A stretch of 64,000 nucleotides of DNA from JARRKC01 sp037388505 (GTDB lineage Bacteria; Acidobacteriota; UBA6911; RPQK01; JAPXNP01). Shown one piece after another: positions 1-9,093 of this stretch. Position 1 is the first letter of the stretch; each line of letters starts with the position of its first letter. The position numbers were made by a program, and so were the translations under genes. The stretch lies in the NCBI GenBank assembly GCA_037388505.1, contig JARRKC010000004.1:372001-436000 (forward strand). The letters run 5' to 3'. Under the pieces are notes generated by a model. The model was given only the letters and a program-made list of their open reading frames with translations. It was not told where the DNA came from and did no database searches.

Positions 1-440
1 TTAAGCGTACCTCATTGATCTTGGTTCTTTCCTTTGCCTTCGCCGCGCTGCCACTGTTCGCGCAGGACGGCATGCATTTGACTGCCAACGTTCCTTTCCC
101 CTTCATCGTGGAGGGCAAGGTGCTTCCTGCCGGACAGTATGAGTTCTGGCAGACATCAGCCAACAACGAGAGTGACTGGCGGATCCGAGACCTCAAAAAC
201 GGTGCCCAGGAGCAGACCGTATTCGAAACCGAAGATGAGAACTCCACGGTCCCCCAGCCGAGTACGACCATCGACTTCGTGAAGTACGGTGATCACTACT
301 ACCTCTCCGATATGTGGACTCTCCAGGGTGAGGAAGGATGGCACGTCCCGGTCAAGTTGGATCGCCAGGAAATGGCTAAGAACCTGAAGCCGAGCATCGT
401 GAAGGTCCCAGCAGAAGTCGAGAGCGGAGTCAGAGGCTAA
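1..440 (+). CDS. Small exported protein of acidobacterial type (5' end outside window)
   Basis: The frame is open from the first bases of the window, so the start codon lies just upstream; a TTG at 15 is only an internal candidate. The visible N-terminus (K-R, then a hydrophobic stretch ending in LPLFAQ) is a signal peptide, so the protein is exported. The mature part is about 120 residues and begins with a motif resembling 'ANVPF-F-V-GK-LPAGQYE', which I know from many short secreted proteins of Acidobacteria with no assigned function. No catalytic residues or membrane segments are visible. It is followed within 30 nt by a strong intrinsic terminator, so it is the last gene of its transcript. 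Function unknown. Confidence 0.75.
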   Translation, partial: KRTSLILVLSFAFAALPLFAQDGMHLTANVPFPFIVEGKVLPAGQYEFWQTSANNESDWRIRDLKNGAQEQTVFETEDENSTVPQPSTTIDFVKYGDHYYLSDMWTLQGEEGWHVPVKLDRQEMAKNLKPSIVKVPAEVESGVRG

Positions 441-468
441 CAGCTTCTTCTCGTGCGTACACCTCCAA

Positions 469-501
469 GCGGACGGCACTTCGGTGCCGCCCGCTTTTTT
501 T
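469..501 (+). terminator. Intrinsic terminator with TTCG tetraloop
   Basis: The stem 469-479 pairs with 484-494: eleven positions, G/C-rich, with a single A-C mismatch. The loop is TTCG (480-483), a very stable tetraloop, and seven T residues follow (495-501). It lies 28 nt after the stop of the small exported protein and separates it from the trehalose operon. This is the only textbook rho-independent terminator I found in the window. Confidence 0.93.
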
Positions 502-670
502 GTGCAGGAGGGGAGTGACCCGAGCTCTGCAAATGGTTGAAACGAATCCGCTAAACTAGAGGGAGAATGGCAGAAGACAGTCGCTCAGGACAACGGTCCC
601 GTCGGATCTGAAGCACCTTACCGAGCGTTCCGCCGGGAACCGGGTTCGTTTCATAGGACAGCGCAACATC

Positions 671-2770
671 ATGAAGATTTGGCCTGGCACACCGTATCCG
701 CTCGGGGCCGTCTACGACGGCGCGGGCACGAACTTCTCCCTCTTTTCCGAAATCGCGGAACGCGTCGAGCTGTGTCTGTTCAGCTCCAAGGGCCATGAAA
801 CACGCGTCGATCTGGTCGAAGTGACCGGCTATTGCTGGCACGGATACCTGCCCAAAGTCGAGCCGGGCCAGCGTTACGGTTTTCGGGTCCACGGGCCCTG
901 GGAACCGAAAGAGGGGCACCGCTGCAATCCGGCGAAGTTGTTGCTGGATCCGTACTCCAAAGCCATCGATGGACAGGTGCGATGGAATCCGGCGGTCTTT
1001 CCGTACGATCTGAACGGAGATCCGGATGTCGCCGACCAACGCGACAGCGCACGTTACATTCCGAAAAGCGTTGTGCACCAGCCTCATTTCGATTGGGCGG
1101 GCGACCGGCGTCTGCAGCTTCCCTGGCACGAAACGATCATCTACGAAACCCATGTGAAGGGTCTCACAAGGCGCCATCCGGATATTCCCCCGGAGCTTCG
1201 GGGCACTTACGTGGGTCTGGCCCACCCTGCGATCATCGACTACCTCAGGGAGCTTGGAGTTACGGCGGTGGAGTTGATGCCCGTTCACCAGTTCATCCAT
1301 GACAAACGCCTCGTCGACGAGAAGCTGAGCAACTACTGGGGATACAACTCGATCGGCTATTTTGCACCTCATAACGCCTATGCTTCGGACAAGCGGCCCG
1401 GAGCCACCGTCGCCGAATTCAAACAAATGGTCCGTGCCCTTCATCAGGCGGGCATCGAAGTGATTCTGGACGTCGTTTACAACCACACTGCCGAAGGGAA
1501 TCACCTCGGACCGATGCTCAGCTTCAAGGGCATCGACAACGCTTACTACTACCGCCTGACCAGCGATGCGCGCTACTACATGGACTACACAGGGACCGGC
1601 AACAGCCTGAACATGCGCCATCCCTTCGTCCTCCAGCTCATCATGGACTCACTGAGATACTGGGTTCTGGAGATGCACGTAGACGGTTTCCGCTTCGATC
1701 TGGCGGCAGCTCTGGCTCGTGAACTTCATGACGTCAATCGGCTTTCGGCCTTCTTCGACATCATCCAGCAGGATCCCGTAATCAGCCAGGTCAAGCTGAT
1801 CGCCGAGCCCTGGGACGTCGGCGAGGGGGGCTACCAAGTCGGCAATTTCCCCCCCGTGTGGACGGAATGGAATGGCAAGTACCGCGACTGCGTCCGGGAC
1901 TTTTGGCGGGGGCAACACCAGACCCTGGGCGAGTTCGCCTCCCGCTTTACGGGTAGCTCCGATCTTTATGAGAATACCTCTAGACTGCCCTATGCCAGCA
2001 TCAATTTCGTCACGTGCCACGACGGTTTTACGCTGACCGACCTGGTCTCCTACAACGACAAGCACAATGAGGCGAACGGCGAGGACAACCAGGATGGCGA
2101 GAGCTACAACCGGTCGTGGAACTGCGGAGTTGAAGGACCGACCGATCTCTCGGGAGTCCAGGAACTTCGTATGCGGCAGAAGAGGAACTTCCTGGCTACG
2201 CTGTTCCTGTCTCAGGGTGTCCCGATGCTCCTCGGCGGCGACGAAATCGGACGAACTCAGAAGGGAAACAACAATGCCTACTGCCAGGACAATGAACTCT
2301 CCTGGTACGACTGGGCCGATGTTGATGAAGCCTTCCTCGAGTTCGCCCAAGGCCTGATCCAGTACCGGCTGAACCACCCGGTATTTCGGCGGAGAAGCTG
2401 GTTCCAGGGTCGACCTATTCACGGAAGCGACGTGAAAGACATCGCCTGGTTCACCGTCGAAGGCGAGCAGATGGAGGAGGAGAACTGGGGAGAAGGGTCG
2501 GTCAATTCCATCGGCATCTTCCTGAACGGCGAGACGATCCCCAACCCAAACCCCCGGGGGGAGCCGACGATCGACGACAGCTTCTACATCATGCTCAATG
2601 CCCACTACGAGAAGCTCGTCTTCACTCTCCCCAGCTCGGAATGGGGCAAGCAGTGGGTCACGGAGCTCGATACAGAGGTCGGATGGATTGATGACGCGCG
2701 CACCCACAAAGCCGGCGGCAGTCTCGAACTCCAGTCCCGGTCATTGGTGGTACTACGCCGTGAATCCTGA
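671..2770 (+). CDS. glgX: Glycogen debranching enzyme (isoamylase type, GlgX/TreX)
   Basis: This GH13 enzyme hydrolyses alpha-1,6 branch points of glycogen or maltodextrin. The 699 residues fit the family. The N-terminus (about residues 8-110) is a CBM48-like beta domain, followed by the TIM barrel. The conserved regions are present: DVVYNH at 267-272, nucleophile Asp343 in GFRFD, acid/base Glu379 in AEPWD and the transition-state Asp451 in the TCHDGF motif. It is the first gene of a three-gene operon with treY and treZ, so the TreX role (supplying linear maltodextrin for trehalose synthesis) is more likely than a purely degradative GlgX role. The downstream treY start overlaps its stop codon. 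The ATG at 671 has only a weak ribosome site (AGGAC about 10 nt upstream). Confidence 0.96.
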   Translation: MKIWPGTPYPLGAVYDGAGTNFSLFSEIAERVELCLFSSKGHETRVDLVEVTGYCWHGYLPKVEPGQRYGFRVHGPWEPKEGHRCNPAKLLLDPYSKAIDGQVRWNPAVFPYDLNGDPDVADQRDSARYIPKSVVHQPHFDWAGDRRLQLPWHETIIYETHVKGLTRRHPDIPPELRGTYVGLAHPAIIDYLRELGVTAVELMPVHQFIHDKRLVDEKLSNYWGYNSIGYFAPHNAYASDKRPGATVAEFKQMVRALHQAGIEVILDVVYNHTAEGNHLGPMLSFKGIDNAYYYRLTSDARYYMDYTGTGNSLNMRHPFVLQLIMDSLRYWVLEMHVDGFRFDLAAALARELHDVNRLSAFFDIIQQDPVISQVKLIAEPWDVGEGGYQVGNFPPVWTEWNGKYRDCVRDFWRGQHQTLGEFASRFTGSSDLYENTSRLPYASINFVTCHDGFTLTDLVSYNDKHNEANGEDNQDGESYNRSWNCGVEGPTDLSGVQELRMRQKRNFLATLFLSQGVPMLLGGDEIGRTQKGNNNAYCQDNELSWYDWADVDEAFLEFAQGLIQYRLNHPVFRRRSWFQGRPIHGSDVKDIAWFTVEGEQMEEENWGEGSVNSIGIFLNGETIPNPNPRGEPTIDDSFYIMLNAHYEKLVFTLPSSEWGKQWVTELDTEVGWIDDARTHKAGGSLELQSRSLVVLRRES

Positions 2771-5411
2771 GCCTGTCGCTACCTATCGTCTGCAGCTTCG
2801 TCCTGAGTTTGGGTTCGATCAGGCTTCCGAGATCATTCCATACCTGGCGCGGCTTGGCGTCAGTCATCTCTATGCTTCGCCCTATCTTCAGGCCGCCCAG
2901 GGGAGCAGTCACGGCTACGATGTCGTCGACCCGACCCGGGTCAATGAGGAACTTGGCGGTCGCGCAGGTCACGACCGGCTCTGCGAGGCTCTGGCTGGCG
3001 AGGGCCTCGGTCAAATGATCGACCTCGTTCCGAATCATATGGCGATTGCGGGTCGCCAGAACCCATGGTGGTGGGACGTTCTCGAGAACGGCCCATCGAG
3101 CCGATTCGCCACATACTTCGATGTCGACTGGGAGGCTTCCGAGGATCGCTGGCCTAACAAGGTGCTGTTGCCCGTTCTCGGCGACCACTACGGCCGGATC
3201 CTGGAAGACGGCCAACTCCGCCTCGTGCGCCGGGAAGGAATCTTGACCGTTCACTACTATGAGCACGTTTTTCCCGTGGATCCCTCCAGTCTGGCCGAAC
3301 TCCTCAGCCGGGCCTCCGATGCCTGCGACTCCGAGTTCCTGGGGTTTCTGGCGGACAGCCACGCCCGCCTCCCTCGACCCACGGTCACCGCCCGCCAGCA
3401 GGTGGAACGGCGACACCGAGACAAAGCCATACTCATGAGCCTGCTGGCTCGCCTCTGTCGAGACGAACCGCGAGCCGCAAAGGCGCTCGATCAGGAGATC
3501 TCCCGCGTCAACAGTGCCCCCGACGATTTCGATGCGCTGCTCGACAAGCAGAACTACCGACTGGCCTACTGGCGAACCGCCGGCCGCGACCTCGGTTACC
3601 GGCGCTTTTTCGACGTCAACAGCCTGGTGGGCCTCCGAGCCGAGGATCCCGAAGTCTTTCAGGCGACGCACGGACTGCCCATAACCTGGGTGCGTCAGGG
3701 TCTCGTCGAAGGCTTGCGAGTCGATCACCCGGACGGTCTGCGCAACCCCGCCGAATATTTTTGGCGTCTGCGAGAATCCTGTCCCGGCAGTTGGATCGTC
3801 GCCGAGAAGATTCTCACTGCGAACGAGAGAATCCCTCCCGACTGGCCGATCGAAGGAACCACGGGCTACGATTTCCTCAATCTCGCCGGAGGACTCTTCA
3901 TCGACCCCCGCGGCGAAGCAGGCCTGACTCAGCTCTATGAGGACTTCACGGATCGCACGGCCGACTTCCCTGCCCTGGTGCGTGAATGCAAGCGCCTGGT
4001 GCTGAATGAGCTTTTGGGAAGTGAGCTCAACCGCCTGACGGCCCTTTTCATCGACATTTGCGAACGGCACCGACGTCACCGCGACTACACCAGGCACGAC
4101 CTGCGCGAGGCTCTGCTCGAGACCGCCGCCTGCTGTCCCGTGTACCGGACCTATGTTCGGGCCTTCGCCGGTGTCGTCTCCGAGAACGACCACCTTTGCA
4201 TTGCGAACGCCATCGAACAGGCGACCTTGGACCGGCCGGATCTGGATCCCGAATTGTTCGGTTTTTTTGCGAGCATTCTGCTGCTGGAGGTAACCGGCCC
4301 GCTGGAAGCCGAGTTGGTGATGCGTTTTCAGCAGCTGACCGGCGCCGCCATGGCCAAGGGGCTCGAAGACACGGCCTTTTACCGATTTCACCGCCTGGTG
4401 AGTCTGAATGAGGTCGGCGGCGACCCCAGCCAGTTCGGTACACCTGTCGAGAGGTTTCACGAGGCATGCCGCGAGGCACTCGCCGAACACCCGCGTTCTC
4501 TCCTGGCAAGTTCGACCCACGATACGAAGCGGAGTGAGGATGTCCGGGCACGGCTGGCTCTGCTGTCCGAAATCCCCGAACGGTGGGGGCGGACAGTCCG
4601 TCGGTGGGCGAGGATCAACCAGCGGCACCACCACAACGACGCTCCCGATCGAAACCTCGAGTATCTCTTCTACCAGACTGTGGTGGGCGCCTGGCCCATC
4701 GATCCGGCACGGTTGACCTCCTATATGGAGAAAGCTGCCCGTGAAGCCAAGGAATTCACCTCGTGGACCAACCGGAATGAGTCTTATGAACAGGGGCTTC
4801 GGCAGTTCATCGCTGATGCTCTCTCCGATGAGTCCTTCCGCGAAGGGCTCGAGGAGTTCGTGAACCGCCTCGTGAAGCCGGGCCGTGTCAACAGCCTGGC
4901 TCAGTTGCTGCTGAAGCTGACGGCTCCAGGTATTCCCGACATATACCAAGGGTCCGAAATCTGGGATCTGAGCCTGGTCGATCCGGACAATCGGCGACCG
5001 GTCGATTTCCGGCTTCGAAGGAACCTCGTCGAGAAACTTCCGGCGCTTTCGATCGAATCGATCCTCGAGGGGATGGACACCGGCCTTCCCAAGCTTTGGG
5101 TCATCCGCCAGGCCCTCCATTTCCGCCGCAAGCACCCGGAATTGTTCGGCCCCTACGGCCGCTACGTGCCCTTGACCGCCGAGGGTCCAAAGGCCGGTCA
5201 TGTGGTCTCGTTCATGCGTGGAGATGAAGTCATCACCGTCGTCCCTCGTCTGGTTCTGAGCCTTGCCGACCGCTGGGGCGACACTTCCCTGCACCTCCCC
5301 AAGGGACCGTGGCTCGACCTTCTGGGGGGAAACGAATGGAAGGAGGGCAGCATCCGCCTCAGACAACTCCTGTCCCGATTCCCAGTGGCTCTACTGGTTC
5401 GAAAGGAATGA
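2760..5411 (+). CDS. treY: Maltooligosyltrehalose synthase
   Basis: TreY is a GH13 enzyme that turns the reducing-end alpha-1,4 bond of a maltooligosaccharide into an alpha,alpha-1,1 bond. The GTG at 2760 is preferred: the protein then begins at PEPVATYRLQL, the usual TreY N-terminus, giving 883 residues and an 11-nt overlap with the debranching gene. Upstream codons of this frame lie inside glgX. Signature sites are present: DLVPNH at 88-93, nucleophile Asp322 in LRVDHPDG, acid/base Glu349 in VAEK and Asp588 in STHDTKRSED, a TreY-typical motif. The overlap with the genes on both sides indicates translational coupling. The product is the substrate of the next gene, treZ. Confidence 0.96.
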   Translation: MNPEPVATYRLQLRPEFGFDQASEIIPYLARLGVSHLYASPYLQAAQGSSHGYDVVDPTRVNEELGGRAGHDRLCEALAGEGLGQMIDLVPNHMAIAGRQNPWWWDVLENGPSSRFATYFDVDWEASEDRWPNKVLLPVLGDHYGRILEDGQLRLVRREGILTVHYYEHVFPVDPSSLAELLSRASDACDSEFLGFLADSHARLPRPTVTARQQVERRHRDKAILMSLLARLCRDEPRAAKALDQEISRVNSAPDDFDALLDKQNYRLAYWRTAGRDLGYRRFFDVNSLVGLRAEDPEVFQATHGLPITWVRQGLVEGLRVDHPDGLRNPAEYFWRLRESCPGSWIVAEKILTANERIPPDWPIEGTTGYDFLNLAGGLFIDPRGEAGLTQLYEDFTDRTADFPALVRECKRLVLNELLGSELNRLTALFIDICERHRRHRDYTRHDLREALLETAACCPVYRTYVRAFAGVVSENDHLCIANAIEQATLDRPDLDPELFGFFASILLLEVTGPLEAELVMRFQQLTGAAMAKGLEDTAFYRFHRLVSLNEVGGDPSQFGTPVERFHEACREALAEHPRSLLASSTHDTKRSEDVRARLALLSEIPERWGRTVRRWARINQRHHHNDAPDRNLEYLFYQTVVGAWPIDPARLTSYMEKAAREAKEFTSWTNRNESYEQGLRQFIADALSDESFREGLEEFVNRLVKPGRVNSLAQLLLKLTAPGIPDIYQGSEIWDLSLVDPDNRRPVDFRLRRNLVEKLPALSIESILEGMDTGLPKLWVIRQALHFRRKHPELFGPYGRYVPLTAEGPKAGHVVSFMRGDEVITVVPRLVLSLADRWGDTSLHLPKGPWLDLLGGNEWKEGSIRLRQLLSRFPVALLVRKE

Positions 5412-5416
5412 ATGCG

Positions 5417-7153
5417 ATGACCGAGGTACGCGTTTGGGCCCCGCGAGCAAAGGCCGTCGAGATCGTCGGTCACAATCGGCAGGCCGCCATGGAAACGGAA
5501 CGGTGCGGCTGGCATTCACTGGATGTGACATGGATTTCCCACGGCGTGGATTATGCCTTCCTTCTGGACGGCGAGGGACCCTTTCCGGATCCCCGGTCGC
5601 CATGGCAACCGGCCGGCGTGCACCAGTCCTCTCGATGGCTGGATCACACGCGGTTCGGTTGGTCCGACTCGGGCTGGCAGGCTCAGCCGTTGTCGTCGGC
5701 TATCGTTTACGAACTACATATCGGGACCTTCACTCCCGCGGGAACCTTCGAGGCTGTGATCGAGCGTCTCGATCACCTGATCGAACTGGGCGTGACTCAT
5801 GTCGAACTCATGCCGGTCAATGAGTTTCCCGGGGAGCGGGGTTGGGGATATGACGGCGTCGATCTATTCGCACCTCATCATGCTTATGGGGGACCCGAGG
5901 GGCTGAAGCGTCTGGTCGACGCCTGCCACGGGCGCGGGCTCGCGGTGCTGCTGGATGTCGTCTATAACCATCTCGGCCCGTCCGGCAACTACCTGAGCAG
6001 GTTTGGGCCCTATTTCACCCAGCGCTACTCCACTCCCTGGGGTGACTCCGTCAACCTCGACGGAGCCGGCAGCGACCAGGTCCGACGCTTCCTCATCGAC
6101 AATGCTCTGATGTGGCTTCGCGACTATCATATGGACGGACTCCGGATCGATGCCGTACATGCGATCCTGGACCAATCGGCCATTCACTTCCTGGAGCAAC
6201 TGTCCTCGGAAGTGGACGAACTGGAAGCAAGCCTCGGCCGCCATCTGGCTCTCATCGCCGAAAGCGACTTGAACGACCCCCGGATCGTCCGGCCTCAGGC
6301 AGTGGGTGGATATGGCATCGACGCCCAGTGGAACGAAGACTTTCACCACGCACTCCATGCGGTGCTGACCGGTGAGCGTCAGGGATACTATTGCGATTTC
6401 GGAACCATCGCAGACATCGCCAAGGTCCTCACCCGGGGTCTGGTCCTGGACGGGTGTTATTCGCGGTATCGCCGGCGTCGTCATGGCAGGCCGGTTGCCG
6501 GACTCTCGGCCCACAAGTTCCTGGGCTGCCTGCAGAACCACGATCAAGTGGGTAACCGGGCGATCGGTGACCGAGTATGCCATCTGCTCCCCATCGACCG
6601 TCTCAAGGTCGGGGTTGCTCTGGTCCTGACATCCCCTTTCGTCCCGCTGCTGTTTCAGGGCGAAGAATGGGCCGCATCCTCTCCCTTCCAGTACTTCACG
6701 GACCATCAGGATCCCGTGCTCGCGGAGGCCGTCCGCGAGGGAAGGAAAGGCGAGTTCGTGGCCTTCGGTTGGGATCCGGACGAAGTCCCCGATCCCCAAT
6801 CGCCGGAAACATTAGACCGATCCATCCTCGACTGGTCCGAGGCCGCCCGGGATCCTCACGCGGAAGTCTTTCGATGGTATCGATCCCTGATCCGCCTGCG
6901 GAGGCGATTCCCCGATCTGACCTCCAGCAGTCTGGACGCCACGCGCGTGGACTTCGACGAGGAGGCGTCCTGGCTCATCATGAGTCGGGGCAGGATCGTC
7001 GTCGTGTGCAACCTTGCAGACACTCGACAGCACGTTCCCTGCCCGGGCGGTGCTGAGAGGCGGATCGAGCTCGCCTCGGAATCCAACGTCCGGCTCGAGC
7101 CGGAGGAGGTGACCCTGCCGGCCAACTCGGTTGCCATCCTGGTGTCCGAATGA
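5417..7153 (+). CDS. treZ: Maltooligosyltrehalose trehalohydrolase
   Basis: TreZ releases free trehalose from maltooligosyltrehalose, completing the TreY-TreZ pathway. The 578 residues match the family. The N-terminal ~90 residues form a beta-sandwich (VRVWAPRAKAVE), followed by the GH13 barrel: DVVYNH about 180-185, nucleophile Asp245 in GLRIDAVHAI, acid/base Glu282 in IAESDLND and Asp376 in LQNHDQVGNR. Two starts are possible. ATG 5408 forms an ATGA overlap with the treY stop, but the AAAGGA site at 5402-5407 abuts it. ATG 5417 sits 9 nt after that site, so I chose it. Together with treX and treY this gives a full route from glycogen to trehalose, usually linked to osmotic or desiccation stress. 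Confidence 0.96.
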   Translation: MTEVRVWAPRAKAVEIVGHNRQAAMETERCGWHSLDVTWISHGVDYAFLLDGEGPFPDPRSPWQPAGVHQSSRWLDHTRFGWSDSGWQAQPLSSAIVYELHIGTFTPAGTFEAVIERLDHLIELGVTHVELMPVNEFPGERGWGYDGVDLFAPHHAYGGPEGLKRLVDACHGRGLAVLLDVVYNHLGPSGNYLSRFGPYFTQRYSTPWGDSVNLDGAGSDQVRRFLIDNALMWLRDYHMDGLRIDAVHAILDQSAIHFLEQLSSEVDELEASLGRHLALIAESDLNDPRIVRPQAVGGYGIDAQWNEDFHHALHAVLTGERQGYYCDFGTIADIAKVLTRGLVLDGCYSRYRRRRHGRPVAGLSAHKFLGCLQNHDQVGNRAIGDRVCHLLPIDRLKVGVALVLTSPFVPLLFQGEEWAASSPFQYFTDHQDPVLAEAVREGRKGEFVAFGWDPDEVPDPQSPETLDRSILDWSEAARDPHAEVFRWYRSLIRLRRRFPDLTSSSLDATRVDFDEEASWLIMSRGRIVVVCNLADTRQHVPCPGGAERRIELASESNVRLEPEEVTLPANSVAILVSE

Positions 7154-7294
7154 TGAAATGCCGGTCGACAATCGGGACACAGGGTGTCTCTGAGGATGCA
7201 AAAGCTCAATCCCGCTTCCCGTGGGGCTGCCCTGTCATTGCCTGTAACGCGAAACCTGGACGATCAAACAGGCTGGAAGCACATCCCACTCACG

Positions 7295-7342
7295 CTCCCG
7301 TCCTCCCGTCCTCCCGTCCTCCCGTTCTCCCGTTCTCCCATC
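7295..7342 (+). repeat. Six tandem octamers (CTCCCGTY)
   Basis: Six in-phase copies of an 8-nt unit, CTCCCGTC three times, CTCCCGTT twice and CTCCCATC once, lie in the 242-nt gap between treZ and the PIG-L gene, which run in the same direction. The purine-rich strand is the minus strand. It belongs with the other short-period intergenic arrays in this window. No gene is visible in the gap. Confidence 0.9.
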
Positions 7343-7395
7343 CACTGCGTTGTGGGCTTTGCTGTAAAGTGACCCCAAGAAGGAGGTACCGACTG

Positions 7396-8130
7396 GTGGC
7401 TTCACTGTCAGGAAAGACATTACTCGCCGTTACGGCACACCCCGACGACGATATGGGACTGGGATCCGTCCTCACTCACTACGCCGCCCGGGGTGTAGCC
7501 GTTCACCTCGTATGCGCCACGCCCGGACAAAAGGGATTTCGCTCTCACACCGGTATCACCGATGCGGCGGAGCTGGCCAAGGTCCGTCGAGAGGAGCTTC
7601 GACGTTCCTGTGAGATTCTGAGGATCGAGCCTCCTACGATCCTTGACTTCGTGGATCAGGAGGTCCTCGGCCCTCAGCAGGCCGAGCTGAAGGTACGTCT
7701 TCACGATATCCTTCAAGCCCGAAGACCGGATGTCGTCCTCAGCTTCGGCCCCGATGGAATCACCGGTCATCCGGACCACCGCGGCGTGTGCTGCCTGATC
7801 ACGGAACTGCTCCAGCGGGAACAGCACTCAATCTCCCGCCTGTACTACCTCGTATTCACGAGGACCCGGGCACAAAGACTCCTCGAGTCCTCGGGACGTG
7901 AGTTGGCATGGGTCGCCGATCGGTTCGTGAACACCCTGATCGAGGTGACTCAGGAAGAGCTGGACCGGTCCATCGAGGCCATAGCACAGTACAAATCGCA
8001 GTTCGCACCGGACGCCATGCAGCAGATCCTGGAGTTTCACCGGCAGTCGGGACGAAAAGTCTCGTTCAGAAGGGCACTGCTGACAGTCGAATCCGGGACT
8101 CCCATCAACTCGTGCCTTTTCGCCGATTAA
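7396..8130 (+). CDS. PIG-L family deacetylase (LmbE-like)
   Basis: This is a zinc-dependent N-acetylglucosaminyl-type deacetylase of 244 residues. The zinc motif AHPDDD is at 14-19 and the second ligand region GHPDH at 124-128. Family members deacetylate GlcNAc-linked substrates (MshB, BshB, LmbE types); the actual substrate cannot be read from the sequence. The frame extends upstream to 7150, but a consensus AGGAGG at 7381-7386 lies 9 nt before GTG 7396, which decides the start, and the region before it is low-complexity repeat. There is no signal peptide, so it is probably cytoplasmic. Co-directional with the trehalose operon but 242 nt away, so probably a separate unit. Confidence 0.9.
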   Translation: MASLSGKTLLAVTAHPDDDMGLGSVLTHYAARGVAVHLVCATPGQKGFRSHTGITDAAELAKVRREELRRSCEILRIEPPTILDFVDQEVLGPQQAELKVRLHDILQARRPDVVLSFGPDGITGHPDHRGVCCLITELLQREQHSISRLYYLVFTRTRAQRLLESSGRELAWVADRFVNTLIEVTQEELDRSIEAIAQYKSQFAPDAMQQILEFHRQSGRKVSFRRALLTVESGTPINSCLFAD

Positions 8131-8165
8131 TCCGGCGAGTGGTGCACCGGCCTCGATAAGGCAGC

Positions 8166-8193
8166 TGCGACGCGGATTCGACTGTGTTAGGCT
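8166..8193 (+). promoter_or_regulatory. Possible promoter of the NYN gene
   Basis: TGCGAC at 8166-8171 and TAGGCT at 8188-8193 are 16 nt apart. The -10 ends 6 nt before the GTG start at 8200, and no Shine-Dalgarno is visible, so the transcript could be leaderless. The match to consensus is weak. The same -35 hexamer, TGCGAC, occurs at the rluB promoter near 62.2 kb. Confidence 0.35.
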
Positions 8194-8199
8194 GGCAGC

Positions 8200-8967
8200 G
8201 TGGCCGATAAGGAACATACCTTGGCAGTGTTTCTCGACTTTGAAAACCTAGCCATCGGCTTTGAAAAGAGCCGATCCCGGGCCAAGTTCCAGATCGATCT
8301 CGTTTTGGAACGGCTCGTGGAAAAAGGCAAAATCGTCGTCAAGAAGGCCTACTGCGACTGGAGCCGTTTCTCGGAGCAGAAACAGGAGTTGCACAACGCC
8401 GCCTTCGAGATCATCGATATCCCGAAGCGCTCCCAGACCGGCAAGAATTCCGCGGACATCCGAATGTGTGTCGACGCCATGGATTTGTGCTACAACAAGT
8501 CACACATCAACATCTTTGCGCTTGTCTCCGGCGACAGCGATTTCTCTCCGCTCGTCTCGAAGCTCAAGGAAAATGGCAAGTATGTCATCGGCCTGGCGAC
8601 CAAAGATTCGGCCTCGGCTCTGCTGATCGAGAACTGCGATGAGTTCGTCTTCTATGATGATTTGGCCGGCGGTGTCAGCAAGCCGCCTCGCCTGACCGCC
8701 AAGATCCCAAAGGAGAGCCGGCCCGCCTTCCAGCTGCTGATCGACACCGTGAACGCACTCATGCGAGAGAATGTCGACGTTCTCTACTCCTCGCTCGTCA
8801 AGCAGACAATGAAGCGCAAGGATCCCGCATTTACGGAGTCACGATACGGTTTCCGCACCTTTTCGGAACTCCTGGAGTCCGCCGAGAAGCACGGGCTCAT
8901 CGGCCTCCGCGAGGATTCTCGCAGCGGTACCTACGTCGTCACCGGCTTCGGCCATCCGAAACGCTGA
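8200..8967 (+). CDS. NYN-domain (PIN-like) protein with C-terminal OST-HTH/LOTUS domain
   Basis: The N-terminal ~150 residues are a NYN domain of the PIN-like nuclease fold (LabA/YacL type). The acidic positions are visible: Asp13 in FLDFEN, Asp86 in KNSADIRM and Asp112/Asp114 in SGDSDFSPL. These bind metal in active family members, so an RNase activity is plausible. The C-terminal ~75 residues (about 176-250, AFQLLIDTVNAL to GTYVVTGFG) resemble an OST-HTH/LOTUS domain, thought to bind RNA. This architecture is known in bacteria but largely uncharacterised. The start is GTG 8200, preceded by no ribosome site. No antitoxin-like neighbour is present, so there is no reason to call it a toxin. 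Its 3' end faces the next gene, with a hairpin and heptamer array between. Confidence 0.88.
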   Translation: MADKEHTLAVFLDFENLAIGFEKSRSRAKFQIDLVLERLVEKGKIVVKKAYCDWSRFSEQKQELHNAAFEIIDIPKRSQTGKNSADIRMCVDAMDLCYNKSHINIFALVSGDSDFSPLVSKLKENGKYVIGLATKDSASALLIENCDEFVFYDDLAGGVSKPPRLTAKIPKESRPAFQLLIDTVNALMRENVDVLYSSLVKQTMKRKDPAFTESRYGFRTFSELLESAEKHGLIGLREDSRSGTYVVTGFGHPKR

Positions 8968-9038
8968 GACGGGGCTCGGAACTCGGTACCCGACCCCCAT
9001 CCTGTGCCCGCACTCTGCTTGCTCTACCCGATGCGCCC

Positions 9039-9088
9039 CGATTCGCTTGCCGAATCGAACATCGAAAATCGCAAATCGAGAATCTCGA
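9039..9088. repeat. Hairpin plus five heptamers (ATCGNNA) between convergent genes
   Basis: CGATTCG at 9039-9045 pairs perfectly with CGAATCG at 9051-9057 around a 5-nt loop. From 9054 to 9088 there are five in-phase heptamers: ATCGAAC, ATCGAAA, ATCGCAA, ATCGAGA, ATCTCGA. The element fills the 126-nt gap between the stops of the NYN gene (plus) and the barrel gene (minus). It may act on the 3' ends of both transcripts, but there is no T-tract. Confidence 0.8.
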
Positions 9089-9093
9089 ATTCT

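Noticed and set aside
2658..5366. Long open frame on the minus strand (about 900 codons) opposite treY
   Set aside because: It is the antisense shadow of treY in GC-rich DNA; the plus frame has all TreY motifs and the minus frame has no recognisable domain.
8200..8967. NYN protein as a toxin of a toxin-antitoxin pair
   Set aside because: There is no small partner gene on either side, and the C-terminal OST-HTH domain points to an RNA-related role instead.
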